NCBI GenBank assembly: GCA_963786195.1
Contig: CAWAYH010000012.1
Location: 235,324 to 299,323, forward strand
Reading direction: 5' to 3'
DNA from: CAWAYH01 sp963786195
GTDB taxonomy: Bacteria > Acidobacteriota > Vicinamibacteria > Vicinamibacterales > 2-12-FULL-66-21
DNA: 64,000 nucleotides
Shown here: positions 19,140 to 27,283 of the stretch, piece after piece
Layout: each line of letters begins with the position of its first letter
Position numbering within the stretch: the stretch's first letter is position 1
The notes under the pieces: model-generated
What the model was told of the DNA's origin: nothing
The model's input: only the letters and a program-made list of their open reading frames with translations
Database searches by the model: none
Translations under genes and position numbers: made by a program

Positions 19140-20351
19140 TCACCTCGCGCCCCGCGCCGCCATGATGGCGCCGACGTTGGCGGGCGCGAAGAACTCCGCG
19201 GGTGAGATCGTCCCGGCGTTCATGCGTGCGAAGCCGTCCATGGCTGCCTGATTGCCGGCAATCGCCCCGAACAGCTGCTGGAGCTCGAGCGGTGGCGGTT
19301 CCAGCTTGGCGAGCTGGCACGTGAACTCGTACATCGGTAGCACGTGCGCATCCCTGGTCGTCTGGTACTCCCGCATCGCGTCGTCGAAAGGACGGTCGCC
19401 GCTGAACGATTGATCGAGCGCCGTGGCACACAGTTCGGCATCGCGGAACGCGTCGCCGATCCCCTGCGCGGTGATCGGGTCCTTGGTGTAGCCGGCGTCG
19501 CCGACCAGCGCCCAGCCGGGGCCGTACGGCTTGCGGAAGAAATTCGGCACGACCGCGCCGACGAACTGCGCCTCGCGCTTTGCACCCTGGATGCGCGCGT
19601 CGAATTCCGGCGACAGCGCGAGCGCCTTCCTGTAATGCCCCTCGATGTCCTTCTTGTTCGCTTCGAACTCCGCGGAGGGCCATCCCACGATCACCAGTGT
19701 GAGGCCGTCATTCGTGGGCGCCGCCGCGAACCCGCGGTAGGGGCGGCTGTAGATCTCGAACCGGCCGTCGATCGGAAGTCCGCTCCAATACGAGTAGTAG
19801 CCGCAGAGCAGCGGCGGTTTTTCGTTGTACTGCTCGGGATGCACCGTTTCGGCCACGCGGGAGCGCCTGCCATCCGCGCCAACGACCACCGTAGCCTTTT
19901 CCGCGATCGGGGCACTGCCCTTCGAGCGACCCTTGACGCCGACGACGCGGTCGCCCTCGGTCAGGAGATCCTCGACGGCAAAGTTCTCGCGAATCTCGAC
20001 GCCGGCTTCGGCTGCAGCATCGACGAGAATCTTGTCGAGGACCGTCCGGCGCGGGCAGTACCCTGTCGGAGCCTCGTTGGTGCCAGGCGCGCCGGAGATC
20101 GTAAGTGGACCGAAGTCGAAGAAGTAGGTGTGGATGGGCGGGCAGCCCGTCGCGGTGACGCGATCGATCAGCCCCCAGCGGCCGAGCGCGGCGACGGCTG
20201 GCGGATGCACGATGTGCGTCGAGACCGTATCGCTGGGAAACGTCGCCCGGTCGACGACGAGGACGCGGTAGCCTTTGCGTGCGAGCAGCATGGCCGTCGG
20301 TGAGCCTGCGCAACGCGCGCCGACCACGATCGCATCGTAGGTCTTACTCAT
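19140..20351 (-). CDS. FAD-dependent oxidoreductase (geranylgeranyl reductase / PHBH-like fold)
   Basis: This is 403 aa with an ATG start. The N-terminal Rossmann motif is DAIVVGARCAGSPTAMLLARKGYRVLVVDR (glycine pattern G-x-R-C-A-G-S with the acidic end of strand 2). VVGADGRRSRVAE matches the DG motif near residue 160. GWALVGDAGYTKDPITAQGIGDAFRDAE (about 295-322) is the GD motif that closes over FAD. This is the class A flavin monooxygenase / geranylgeranyl-reductase superfamily; the substrate is unknown. It is transcribed alone with a divergent membrane protein upstream. Confidence 0.85.
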   Translation of the reverse strand: MSKTYDAIVVGARCAGSPTAMLLARKGYRVLVVDRATFPSDTVSTHIVHPPAVAALGRWGLIDRVTATGCPPIHTYFFDFGPLTISGAPGTNEAPTGYCPRRTVLDKILVDAAAEAGVEIRENFAVEDLLTEGDRVVGVKGRSKGSAPIAEKATVVVGADGRRSRVAETVHPEQYNEKPPLLCGYYSYWSGLPIDGRFEIYSRPYRGFAAAPTNDGLTLVIVGWPSAEFEANKKDIEGHYRKALALSPEFDARIQGAKREAQFVGAVVPNFFRKPYGPGWALVGDAGYTKDPITAQGIGDAFRDAELCATALDQSFSGDRPFDDAMREYQTTRDAHVLPMYEFTCQLAKLEPPPLELQQLFGAIAGNQAAMDGFARMNAGTISPAEFFAPANVGAIMAARGAR

Positions 20352-20421
20352 CGCTGTCTTTCGAGGCGCACCTGAGCATATACCGCCCGGGGAGAGGGCG
20401 GGCGCCGCCGCCGCACGAAAA

Positions 20422-21174
20422 ATGACTCGGCCGGTGATATGGTTCAGACGTCCGATGTTCGCTGTCGATCACGCACTGACCGCGCTGCTCGTCAGGCGGC
20501 GCTACCGTCCGGTTCCGATTGCGCCGGTCCTCATCTCCGTTCAGGCGATGGAGCTGGCCTGGGTGGGGCTCAACTATGCCGGCATCGAACGCACCACCAC
20601 GGAGCCGACCGTCCGCAGCGTCGCGGACATTCACCTCGTATACATGCCGTATTCGCACTCAGTGGCGACGGCGCTCGGAGGCGCGCTGCTGGCGTGGCTG
20701 GTGATCGAGAAGGTGCTCGGTCGGCCGTTGCTCGGACGCGCCGTTGGTATTGGCGTCGTCTCGCACCTGATTCTCGACATCGTCACGCACGCGCACGACA
20801 TCGTCCTTTGGCCGGGCTTGCCGTCGCCCGCGCTCGGCCTCGGCCTCTACGCGAACGCTCCGATGGCTGCATTCGTCCTCGAGATGATCTACGGTGTCTT
20901 CTGCTGGCGTGCGTCTCGAGGCGGTGCTGCCCTGCTCGTTTTCGCGGTGCTCGGGAACCTGGCGAATCTGCCCCTGCTGTCGGTTGGGATCGCGGGGCCC
21001 GAAGGCTATCTTGCCGGGCGGCCGACGCTCGTGGTCAGCGTCATCTTCGTGCAGATTGTCGTCACACTCGTGCTGGTCGGGCTGCTTTCACGCCGCGGCG
21101 AGAGTGCATCCGGCGGGGAGTTTAGCCGCGCATCAAGGTCGGGATCAGCACCGCCAGGAGCACGAGCCCGATAA
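20422..21174 (+). CDS. Membrane protein resembling YdjM/DUF457 hydrolase-like proteins
   Basis: This is 250 aa from ATG 20422; ATG 20455 (MFAVDHALTALLV) is an equally good start. Five or so spans are visible. Conserved-looking polar residues sit in MPYSHSVATALGGALLAW and GVVSHLILDIVTHAHDIVLWPG, the His/Asp pattern of the DUF457 'metal-dependent hydrolase' membrane family. The last 50 bases overlap the convergent Yip1-type gene, so the C-terminal tail may in reality be shorter. Function unknown. Confidence 0.7.
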   Translation: MTRPVIWFRRPMFAVDHALTALLVRRRYRPVPIAPVLISVQAMELAWVGLNYAGIERTTTEPTVRSVADIHLVYMPYSHSVATALGGALLAWLVIEKVLGRPLLGRAVGIGVVSHLILDIVTHAHDIVLWPGLPSPALGLGLYANAPMAAFVLEMIYGVFCWRASRGGAALLVFAVLGNLANLPLLSVGIAGPEGYLAGRPTLVVSVIFVQIVVTLVLVGLLSRRGESASGGEFSRASRSGSAPPGARAR

Positions 21175-21889
21175 GCGGGACCAGGACGACGAGGCACGCG
21201 AGCGCGCTGTTGCCGAGGGCGCGCCAGGCGGAGAAGCCCTGCGCTTCGCCCAGGCTCTTCAGTGCGGTGAAGATGGACCAGATGTAAGTGCCGAGCTGCA
21301 CGAAGATGATCGCCGTGACCAGCAGAATGGTCGGGCCGCCGAGGCCGGTCGCTTCGAGATCCGACATGAACATGGCTCTTCCGGCGAGGGCCAGGAGCGG
21401 GATCCAGAGGAGGCCGCCCCAGAGCGTAGGCACCGTGCCCCAGACGATGGCCGCGCGGATTTCGGGCTTCGTGCCCGTACCACCGATCCAGCGGCCGGTG
21501 ACGTGCAGAAGCCAGCCGCCGACGTAGAGCCCCAGGAGTCCCCCCAGCGGCCCGCCTATCAAGGCGATGGCGAGGATGACCGGCAGCGAGAGCACGTCGC
21601 CGGCGTTCTTCTCAGAGGCCCGGCTGAGTGCCTCGAGGGCTCCTCCGACCCCGGCAAGCGGCACCACGAGATAGGACGCGTCGGTGTCGAGGATGCCCCG
21701 GATGGTGTTGCGCGGCTGCAGCCAGATGCTGACGAATGGCGATGTGTCGGAATCGGCGCGAGTCGACGATACCGTCGCCGTCGCCGTCGCGACGGTCATG
21801 TCCGCCAGCGACGTGCGGCACAGGCGGCAGCGCTCGTCGCCTTCAGCGAGGCTCGAGCCACACCTCGAACAGAAACGAATCTGGGCCAT
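21122..21889 (-). CDS. Yip1-family membrane protein with N-terminal zinc ribbon
   Basis: This is 255 aa. Residues 7-25 form a zinc ribbon (FCSRCGSSLAEGDERCRLC). From residue 50, FVSIWLQPRNTIRGILDTD is the typical Yip1 entry, followed by five hydrophobic segments to LLAVLIPTLMRG. Bacterial Yip1 proteins are small membrane proteins of unknown function. The ribbon suggests a cytoplasmic zinc-binding head. The start was chosen at the ATG directly before the ribbon. Confidence 0.8.
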   Translation of the reverse strand: MAQIRFCSRCGSSLAEGDERCRLCRTSLADMTVATATATVSSTRADSDTSPFVSIWLQPRNTIRGILDTDASYLVVPLAGVGGALEALSRASEKNAGDVLSLPVILAIALIGGPLGGLLGLYVGGWLLHVTGRWIGGTGTKPEIRAAIVWGTVPTLWGGLLWIPLLALAGRAMFMSDLEATGLGGPTILLVTAIIFVQLGTYIWSIFTALKSLGEAQGFSAWRALGNSALACLVVLVPLIGLVLLAVLIPTLMRG

Positions 21890-22018
21890 CAGATTTCTTC
21901 CGTGCCGTGCAGGGAGTTTGGGGAGGCGAGATCAGTATCGCACGGTGGGGCACGAACGCGATACTTGTCCGTGCAATCGTGTGAAGCCTGTACGTCGACG
22001 CCTGGCAACCACCTGGCG

Positions 22019-22888
22019 TCAGCGAGGTCCGCCGCCGATCATCCTGCGAAGTGTCCTCGCGAGCGTGAGGACAGGACTCTCCGGGTGAACGGTGAATCCG
22101 TCTTGGACCTCCCACACGGCCGACAGAACCGCCTGGGCAAACGCCCACTGCCGGATGCGGTCGACGTCGAGCCGCAGATCTGAAGCGAACCGGTGAAGAC
22201 GGTGCTCGATCGTCCACGGTGACGTGAACAATTCGGGCGCTTCCACCGGATTCCGGAGCGCAGCACCCACCTCGTACTCGACCTCGCCCACGACCCCCTT
22301 CGGATCGATGGCGAGCCAGCCACGCCCTTCGTCGCGAAGGACGTTGGAGTGCTGGAGATCGCCGTGCAGCAGCCACTGGTCGCGCTGCGAAGCCGCAAGC
22401 CGTTCGTATCGTCGCCGGCCGTCGTCCAGAAGATCGCGGGGGACGGACGTATCGGCGGTTGCCGCATAGCGTTCGAATCCTTTCGCCAGGTCCTGCAGGG
22501 TCGGGCATCCCTCGGTCGGCCTGACACGGGATGTTCGTCGGATGACGTCGGCGATGACGGCGGTTGCCTGGTCGTCATCTCCAGCGACCGCCATGTTCAC
22601 GAGTGAGTCGCCTGGCGTCGCACGCTCCATGAGCACCGCGCCCTCGGCCTGTTCGTACACTCGGACGACACCGGTCCCTCCGAACGCCTCCAGAACCCTG
22701 CCGCAGTTCCACTCGTCGTTGTTTCGTTTGACGATTTTCAGCACGACGGGCCGTCCTTCTTGACTCCCGACGGCCAGCACGGAGGTGCCGGTCTCCACCG
22801 TGCGTTCGACGACGAGGTTCCAGGCCCGGACCAGCGCGTCGAGACGTCTCCGCACGTCCGACGCGATCGACGAAGGCGAATCATCCAC
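22019..22888 (-). CDS. Aminoglycoside/hydroxyurea-type antibiotic kinase, APH(6)-like
   Basis: Start GTG read from 22888 with AGAGGAAG just upstream; a TTG at 22906 would overlap the regulatory site. 289 aa. The kinase core has a nucleotide-binding Lys (PVVLKIVK, about residue 51) and the Brenner motif HGDLQHSNVL (about 175) with catalytic Asp. A second metal-binding acidic residue lies in WLAIDPKGVVGEVEYEV. This is the streptomycin-6-phosphotransferase-like family, which phosphorylates aminoglycosides or hydroxyurea, although environmental members may act on other substrates. It is divergent from padR 23051, with a palindromic operator between them. Confidence 0.85.
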   Translation of the reverse strand: MDDSPSSIASDVRRRLDALVRAWNLVVERTVETGTSVLAVGSQEGRPVVLKIVKRNNDEWNCGRVLEAFGGTGVVRVYEQAEGAVLMERATPGDSLVNMAVAGDDDQATAVIADVIRRTSRVRPTEGCPTLQDLAKGFERYAATADTSVPRDLLDDGRRRYERLAASQRDQWLLHGDLQHSNVLRDEGRGWLAIDPKGVVGEVEYEVGAALRNPVEAPELFTSPWTIEHRLHRFASDLRLDVDRIRQWAFAQAVLSAVWEVQDGFTVHPESPVLTLARTLRRMIGGGPR

Positions 22889-22899
22889 GGGTCTTCCTC

Positions 22900-22950
22900 T
22901 TGACAAACTAGACGAGTCGGGTATGCTCGCTTATCTAGTTTGTCTAGATA
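22900..22950. promoter_or_regulatory. Promoter and CTAG palindromes between APH-like gene and padR
   Basis: TTGACA (22900-22905), 16-bp spacer, TATGCT (22922-22927) drives padR. A perfect 10-bp inverted repeat, ACAAACTAGA (22903-22912) and TCTAGTTTGT (22934-22943), brackets the -10 box. CTAG-N5-CTAG occurs at 22935-22947, the same architecture as at 14396-14408 and 14419-14431. It is likely the PadR operator and may also control the divergent kinase gene. Confidence 0.65.
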
Positions 22951-22953
22951 ACA

Positions 22954-23032
22954 GTCAAGCGCTGGTAAGCAGTCAAGCCCTGGTAAGCAGTCAAGCCCTG
23001 GTAAGCAGTCAAGCCCTGGTAAGCAGTCAAGC
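22954..23032 (+). repeat. Four and a half 18-bp tandem repeats in the padR leader
   Basis: Unit GTCAAGCCCTGGTAAGCA at 22954-22971 (one mismatch), 22972-22989, 22990-23007 and 23008-23025, then a partial GTCAAGC at 23026-23032. It lies between the operator and the padR start at 23051, hence in the 5' leader. The unit is a multiple of three but no ribosome site precedes an ORF through it. Confidence 0.95.
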
Positions 23033-23050
23033 AACGAGGCGGTTCACAGC

Positions 23051-23386
23051 GTGGCGGACAAGCAGAGCGCGCTCGTGCAGGGCACGCTGCACATGCTCAT
23101 CCTCAAGACGCTCGCCCTCGAGCCGATGCACGGCTATGGCATCGGTGTCCGCCTCGAGCAGATCAGCCGCGGCGTCTTCCAGGTCAACGCCGGGTCGTTG
23201 TTCCCCGCGCTCCGTCGCCTGGAGCGTGACGGGCTGATCCAGGGCGACTGGCGCGTCACCGAGAACAATCGCCGCGCGAAATACTACATCCTGACGGCTC
23301 AGGGCCGCGCGATGCTGACACGCGAGACCCGCGACTGGGAAGTGCAGATCAGGGCGATTGCCCGGATCCTGCGCGCCTCAAACTGA
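23051..23386 (+). CDS. PadR-family transcriptional regulator
   Basis: This is 111 aa, start GTG 23051 with GAGGCGG about eight bases upstream. It is an ADOP-type PadR: MLILKTLALEPMHGYGIGVRLEQI, the recognition segment FQVNAGSLFPALRRLERDG, and the wing NNRRAKYYILTAQGRAML. Unlike padR 9705 it has no permease beside it; its divergent neighbour is the antibiotic-kinase-like gene. Repression of both through the palindromes at 22903-22947 is the simplest reading. The long repeat-bearing leader is unusual for this family. Confidence 0.9.
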   Translation: MADKQSALVQGTLHMLILKTLALEPMHGYGIGVRLEQISRGVFQVNAGSLFPALRRLERDGLIQGDWRVTENNRRAKYYILTAQGRAMLTRETRDWEVQIRAIARILRASN

Positions 23387-23424
23387 GGGGCACTGACGGC
23401 CTTCGCCCATACCCGGTCGAGCGG

Positions 23425-24639
23425 TTATCGATCGGGGTATTCTGCGCGCTTCGTGAACAGGGGAAACGAGGGTTCGACCGAGCTTGGGTATTTGGCGAGG
23501 TACGCTTTCATGAGCTCGCGGGCGTCGGATTGTCGGGCGCTGACCCGGATGACACTTGTGCCGCTGTACCAGAAGTACTCCAGCTCGGATGCCAGCACGA
23601 TCTGACGGTTCACGGACTTCTCGGTGACGAACCCAATGTGCCGCAGCTCGTACCTGGCCCACGCGGCGTTGGGGTACTGCCAGATCGTCACGCCTGCGTG
23701 ATCGCTGCCGCGATAGCTGACGTAGTACTCGAGCCGTTCAGGAGGCGGTGCATGTCCCGGCACGGGCGGATGATCGGCCGCCGGCTCCCGGCGGACGTTT
23801 CCCGTGCCCTCGGGGGCCACCCTGCCGATCTCGTGCAGCACGAGCGCCTCTTCCAGCGGACGCTCTTTCGGGCGCGGCAGGTTGTCTCTCGGCGGGGCTT
23901 CGGCGAGCGACGCGGCGATCGCCTGCTCGTACCGCGCCATCGACGCCTTGCTTTGCGCGCGCCAGTGCGCCATCAGCGCGCCGCCCAGCACCAGTACGGC
24001 GAGGACGACGGTGAACAGCCTTTGAGCTGCGACGGACAGCACACGCGGTGGCGGAACGATCAGCCGCTGCTGCAGCTCCACGCGATCGGCCGCGCGAAAT
24101 TCGGCGACGATCACCAGCGCGAACGCAATGCCCGCCTGCCACACACCGATCATGATCAGCAGCGAGCCGCCCATCACCGTCGGCACGCGGGCATCGAAAA
24201 AGGAACCTGTCGGGGCGAGCACGGCTCCGGCTGCGGCGCAGGATGCGACTTCGACGAACGCGCGCGCCGGCTGCTGCCCTGCCGACGGCAACAGCGCCAG
24301 GAACGCGCTCGTGACGAGCGTCGCGCCGACGGCGCCGGCGAAGAAGAACTGTGTCGGCCCCGGACCCACAGCGGACGATCGCGCAAAGACGTCGGGCAGG
24401 AATCCCAGAAGAATCGCGGCGAGCATCGCCAGGATGAAGGCCCCGCCAGACGTCAGGATGAGCCCCGCGAGTCGGGCCGGCGAACGGACGCCCTGACACC
24501 GCCAGAGATAACCCGCGAGCAGCGCGCCGAAGACGAACCCCACCGGCAGCGGTCCCGCGCCCAGGAGCGTGGCCGGTAGGATCGCGATCGGAACCGAGAG
24601 AAGTCCCAGCAGAGCCAGCGTTGCCGCGCGCTTGATCAC
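23425..24639 (-). CDS. Large membrane protein of unknown function
   Basis: This is 404 aa with an ATG start. There are about six spans in the first 235 residues (MIKRAATLALLGLLSVPIAILPATLLGAG, then PARLAGLILTSGGAFILAMLAAILLGF, and so on). A soluble C-terminal half follows with a Pro/Glu-rich linker (APPRDNLPRPKERPLEEALVLHE) and a compact domain (LEYYVSYRGSDHAGVTIWQYPN ... YEYFWYSGTSVIRV-like stretch). No known motif. It is convergent with padR 23051. Possibly an envelope sensor or transporter; I do not recognise it. Confidence 0.7.
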   Translation of the reverse strand: MIKRAATLALLGLLSVPIAILPATLLGAGPLPVGFVFGALLAGYLWRCQGVRSPARLAGLILTSGGAFILAMLAAILLGFLPDVFARSSAVGPGPTQFFFAGAVGATLVTSAFLALLPSAGQQPARAFVEVASCAAAGAVLAPTGSFFDARVPTVMGGSLLIMIGVWQAGIAFALVIVAEFRAADRVELQQRLIVPPPRVLSVAAQRLFTVVLAVLVLGGALMAHWRAQSKASMARYEQAIAASLAEAPPRDNLPRPKERPLEEALVLHEIGRVAPEGTGNVRREPAADHPPVPGHAPPPERLEYYVSYRGSDHAGVTIWQYPNAAWARYELRHIGFVTEKSVNRQIVLASELEYFWYSGTSVIRVSARQSDARELMKAYLAKYPSSVEPSFPLFTKRAEYPDR

Positions 24640-24769
24640 GTCAGCGTCAGTCTCAAGAGCAGTGCCACACGATGCGGCGGTAATGGCGGTGCTTTTCCGG
24701 TGTGCGCCGTGCTCCGCTTTCAGGTCTGAGCTTCAGGGACGAGATTTGTAAGAGCGCGCGCCGCCACAA

Positions 24770-24825
24770 TCCCGGAGAAATCCCGGCGCACTCCCGGGAC
24801 TTGCAACCGAGGCGTCCCGTAATCT
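24770..24825 (+). promoter_or_regulatory. Triple 11-bp direct repeat (PhoB-box-like) plus -10, site A
   Basis: TCCCGGAGAAA (24770-24780), TCCCGGCGCAC (24781-24791) and TCCCGGGACTT (24792-24802): TCCCGG repeats with an exact 11-bp period. The third copy sits where a -35 box would be, and TAATCT (24820-24825) follows after 17 bases. Tandem 11-bp direct repeats are the way OmpR/PhoB-type domains bind DNA. The same array is at 27169-27201. Confidence 0.75.
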
Positions 24826-24872
24826 CCTCACGTTGCGACGGAATGAAACCATCGGCACGTTGAGGAGGTTCA

Positions 24873-25475
24873 ATGAAAGTCGGAACGTTCGTCAAGCACG
24901 TCGGGTTGTCACTGTTCGGCGTCCTCGTTCTCGCAGGCCTCTGGTCGTCACGCGCGCTCGCGCAGCACGACCAGGCGCACACCGGTGGGCTCCGTCACGA
25001 CGTGAGCTCGGATCAGAGGAATCAGTCGGGCGACCTCGTCAGAATCGTTCGCGACGCGACGGAGCGCTATCGCGACGTCGCGGTCGCCGATGCGGAAGGG
25101 TACAAGCTCATGTTCGGCTGCGTGGCCGGACCCGATTCCGGCGCGATGGGCCTTCACTACGTGAACATGGATCTGGTGATGGATCCCGAGCTGGACCCCA
25201 CGCGTCCGGAAATCGTGATTTACGAGCCGACCTCCAACGGGCGCGTGCGGCTCATCGGCGCAGACTTTCTGGTGTTCCAGGAAGACTGGGATGCGAAGGG
25301 CGTGGGCACACCGCAGATCATGGGCCAGCTGCTCCACCTGTTCGAGAGCCCCAACCGTTTCGGGCTCAAGTCGTTCTACACGCTGCACGTATGGGCGTGG
25401 AAGGACAACCCGAACGGCTCGTTCGTGAACTGGCACCCCAAGGTGTCATGTGACAACTTCAGCGGCAAGAACTGA
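24873..25475 (+). CDS. Secreted protein of unknown function, target of the PhoB-like site A
   Basis: This is 200 aa, ATG 24873 with TGAGGAGG upstream (a strong ribosome site). The signal peptide MKVGTFVKHVGLSLFGVLVLAGLWSSRALAQ has a basic head and AxA cleavage site. The mature part is acidic and compact: EGYKLMFGCVAGPDSGAMGLHYVNMDLV, then EIVIYEPTSNGRVRLIGADFLVFQEDW, then FGLKSFYTLHVWAWKDNPNGSFVNWHP. It resembles conserved periplasmic proteins found in many soil bacteria whose role is unknown. Its promoter is almost identical to that of the MddA-like gene, so both should respond to the regulator at 25522-27163. Confidence 0.75.
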   Translation: MKVGTFVKHVGLSLFGVLVLAGLWSSRALAQHDQAHTGGLRHDVSSDQRNQSGDLVRIVRDATERYRDVAVADAEGYKLMFGCVAGPDSGAMGLHYVNMDLVMDPELDPTRPEIVIYEPTSNGRVRLIGADFLVFQEDWDAKGVGTPQIMGQLLHLFESPNRFGLKSFYTLHVWAWKDNPNGSFVNWHPKVSCDNFSGKN

Positions 25476-25521
25476 TGGCGAGGCGCCGGACGGCGCGGTC
25501 ACGTGCTGCCGCGTCGTCCAC

Positions 25522-27163
25522 TCACTTGAGCCTGGCGAGCAGCTTTTTGAACCGCGGATCGTCGCGCAGGATGTCGTAGTCGGTGTCGTGTTCGATCCAG
25601 TCCCGCTTGCCCCAGCCCCGCGCGAACACCCGCTCGAGCAACTCCAGTGCTTGTTCCTTCTGACGGAGCTTGGCGTGCAGGCAGGCGGCGTTCACGAGCG
25701 CGCTCATGTCATCCGGATCGAGCTCGAGCGCCCGTTGCGCCCATTCGATCGCCCGCGCGGTCTGGCCGTCGTCGAACAAGGCCCCTGAGCCGAGCGAGAG
25801 CGCGCGTCCATCCCGCGGGTTCAGCGCGAGCGCATGCTCGGCGCGTCGAATGCCTTCCTTCCCTGCCTCCTCCGACTCTTCCAGGCGCCCAAGCATGCGC
25901 AGCGACTGCGACTGGAGCATCGGGCTCTGAAAGTCCTCGTGACGGACCTCGGCAGCCTGACGAAAGAGCTCGGCCGAGCGCGCGATGTCACCGCTTGCGA
26001 AGCAGGCGCGGGCGAAATAGTAGTGGGCCTCGAAGAAGTTCGGGTTCAGACGGATCGCCTCTTCGAATTCCTTTGCGGCTTCGTCATAGCGCCCCGACAG
26101 CGACAACACGAAACCGCGGGCCGCATGCGGCTCCGCCAGACCCGGGGCAAGCTCCAGCGCGCGCTGGCTCACGCGTTCCGCCTTGACGAGATCCTCTGCT
26201 CGCCCACCGAACCACTCGTACAAGGTGCCCTGGGCCGCCGCCAGACAGGCCCAGGCCGGGCTGTAGTTGGCGTCGATCTCGATGGCCCGTTCGAACATCT
26301 CGGCGCTTCGCGCCAGATCCGGCTGCGTCATCCTGGGAAGGTACTGCCGGCCGCGCAGGTAGAACTCGTAGGCCTCGACGCCCGCGTGCGGGCGCCGCGA
26401 CGCGAATGTTGGTGCGCAAACTCGGGACGCTTCCCCGAAGCGAGGTGGCGACGCATTCCGCAATTTCCTCCTCGATCGCAAACACGTCGTCGAGCGTGCG
26501 ATCGAATCGCTGCGACCATCGGTGATAACCGGTGGCGACCTCGATGAGCTGCACGGTCACGCGCAGACGCAGGTCCGCCTTGCGTACGCTGCCTTCGAGC
26601 AATGTTTCGACGCCGAGCTGCCGGCCGACGTCGCGGACGTCTGCACCAGGGCTGCGGAACTGAAACGACGCCGTCCTGGCCGCGACACGCAGGCCATCGA
26701 TGTGTGTCAGCGCGTTGATCAGCTCCTCTGCGAGACCCTCGCACAGATAGTCCTGATCGCGGCCGGGGCTCATGTCGGCGAATGGAAGGACCGCGATGGA
26801 CGAGATGTCGGGTGTCGGCGCCTCGCGATCGGCGACGGGGGCGATCGCGGCTTCCGTAAGCTGGGCGACGAACCGGTACCCGCGGCGGTGCCGTGTTTCG
26901 ATGAAGCGCGGCTGCCTAGCATCATCCGCGAACGCCCGGCGCAATTCCTGGATGCACGACGTCAACGCGTCGTCGCTGACGATTGTCTCGGTCCAGACGG
27001 ACGCGAACAGGTCTTCTTTCGAGACGGGCTGGCCCGCACGCGTGACCAGCACGGCGAGCACGGCAGACGCCTTCGGCGTGAGCCGGACTTCCCGTGGACC
27101 CGACCAGAGCCGCCCCGTATCGATATCGAAGCGGTAATCGCCGAAGGTCACGCTGTTTTCCAT
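25522..27163 (-). CDS. PhoB-type winged-helix regulator with TPR domain (one frameshift)
   Basis: About 547 aa. The start is the ATG at 27163, six bases from direct-repeat site B. Residues 5-100 form an OmpR/PhoB-like DNA-binding domain (FGDYRFDIDTGRLWSG, then LTPKASAVLAVLVTRAGQPV and the recognition helix DDALTSCIQELRRAF). A middle region (ISSIAVLPFADMSPGRDQDYLCEGLAEELINAL) matches the TolB-like/adenylate-cyclase-associated segment of CadC-like regulators. After a frame change near 26395 come at least five TPR repeats to the stop. There is no phospho-receiver and no membrane span, so the signal is probably sensed through the TPR part. Confidence 0.85.
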
Positions 27164-27168
27164 AGCAT

Positions 27169-27224
27169 TCCCGGAGAAATCCCGGCTTGCTCCCGGGACT
27201 TCCAGCCGTTCCGCCCCGTATCTT
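27169..27224 (+). promoter_or_regulatory. Triple 11-bp direct repeat plus -10, site B
   Basis: TCCCGGAGAAA (27169-27179), TCCCGGCTTGC (27180-27190), TCCCGGGACTT (27191-27201), then TATCTT (27219-27224) at the same 17-base distance as in site A. It drives the MddA-like gene at 27284. On the other strand the array abuts the regulator's start codon, so the regulator probably also controls itself. Confidence 0.78.
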
Positions 27225-27283
27225 TCTGACATAAGGACGAAGCGGAGGCAACTGGGATCGGAAACATCGCGGAGAGCACACAA

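Noticed and set aside
22954..23032. CRISPR array
   Set aside because: The 18-bp units are contiguous with no spacers and no cas genes are nearby; it is a simple tandem repeat.
23051..24639. ADOP permease partner for the second PadR
   Set aside because: The convergent 404-aa membrane protein lacks MacB and FtsX motifs.
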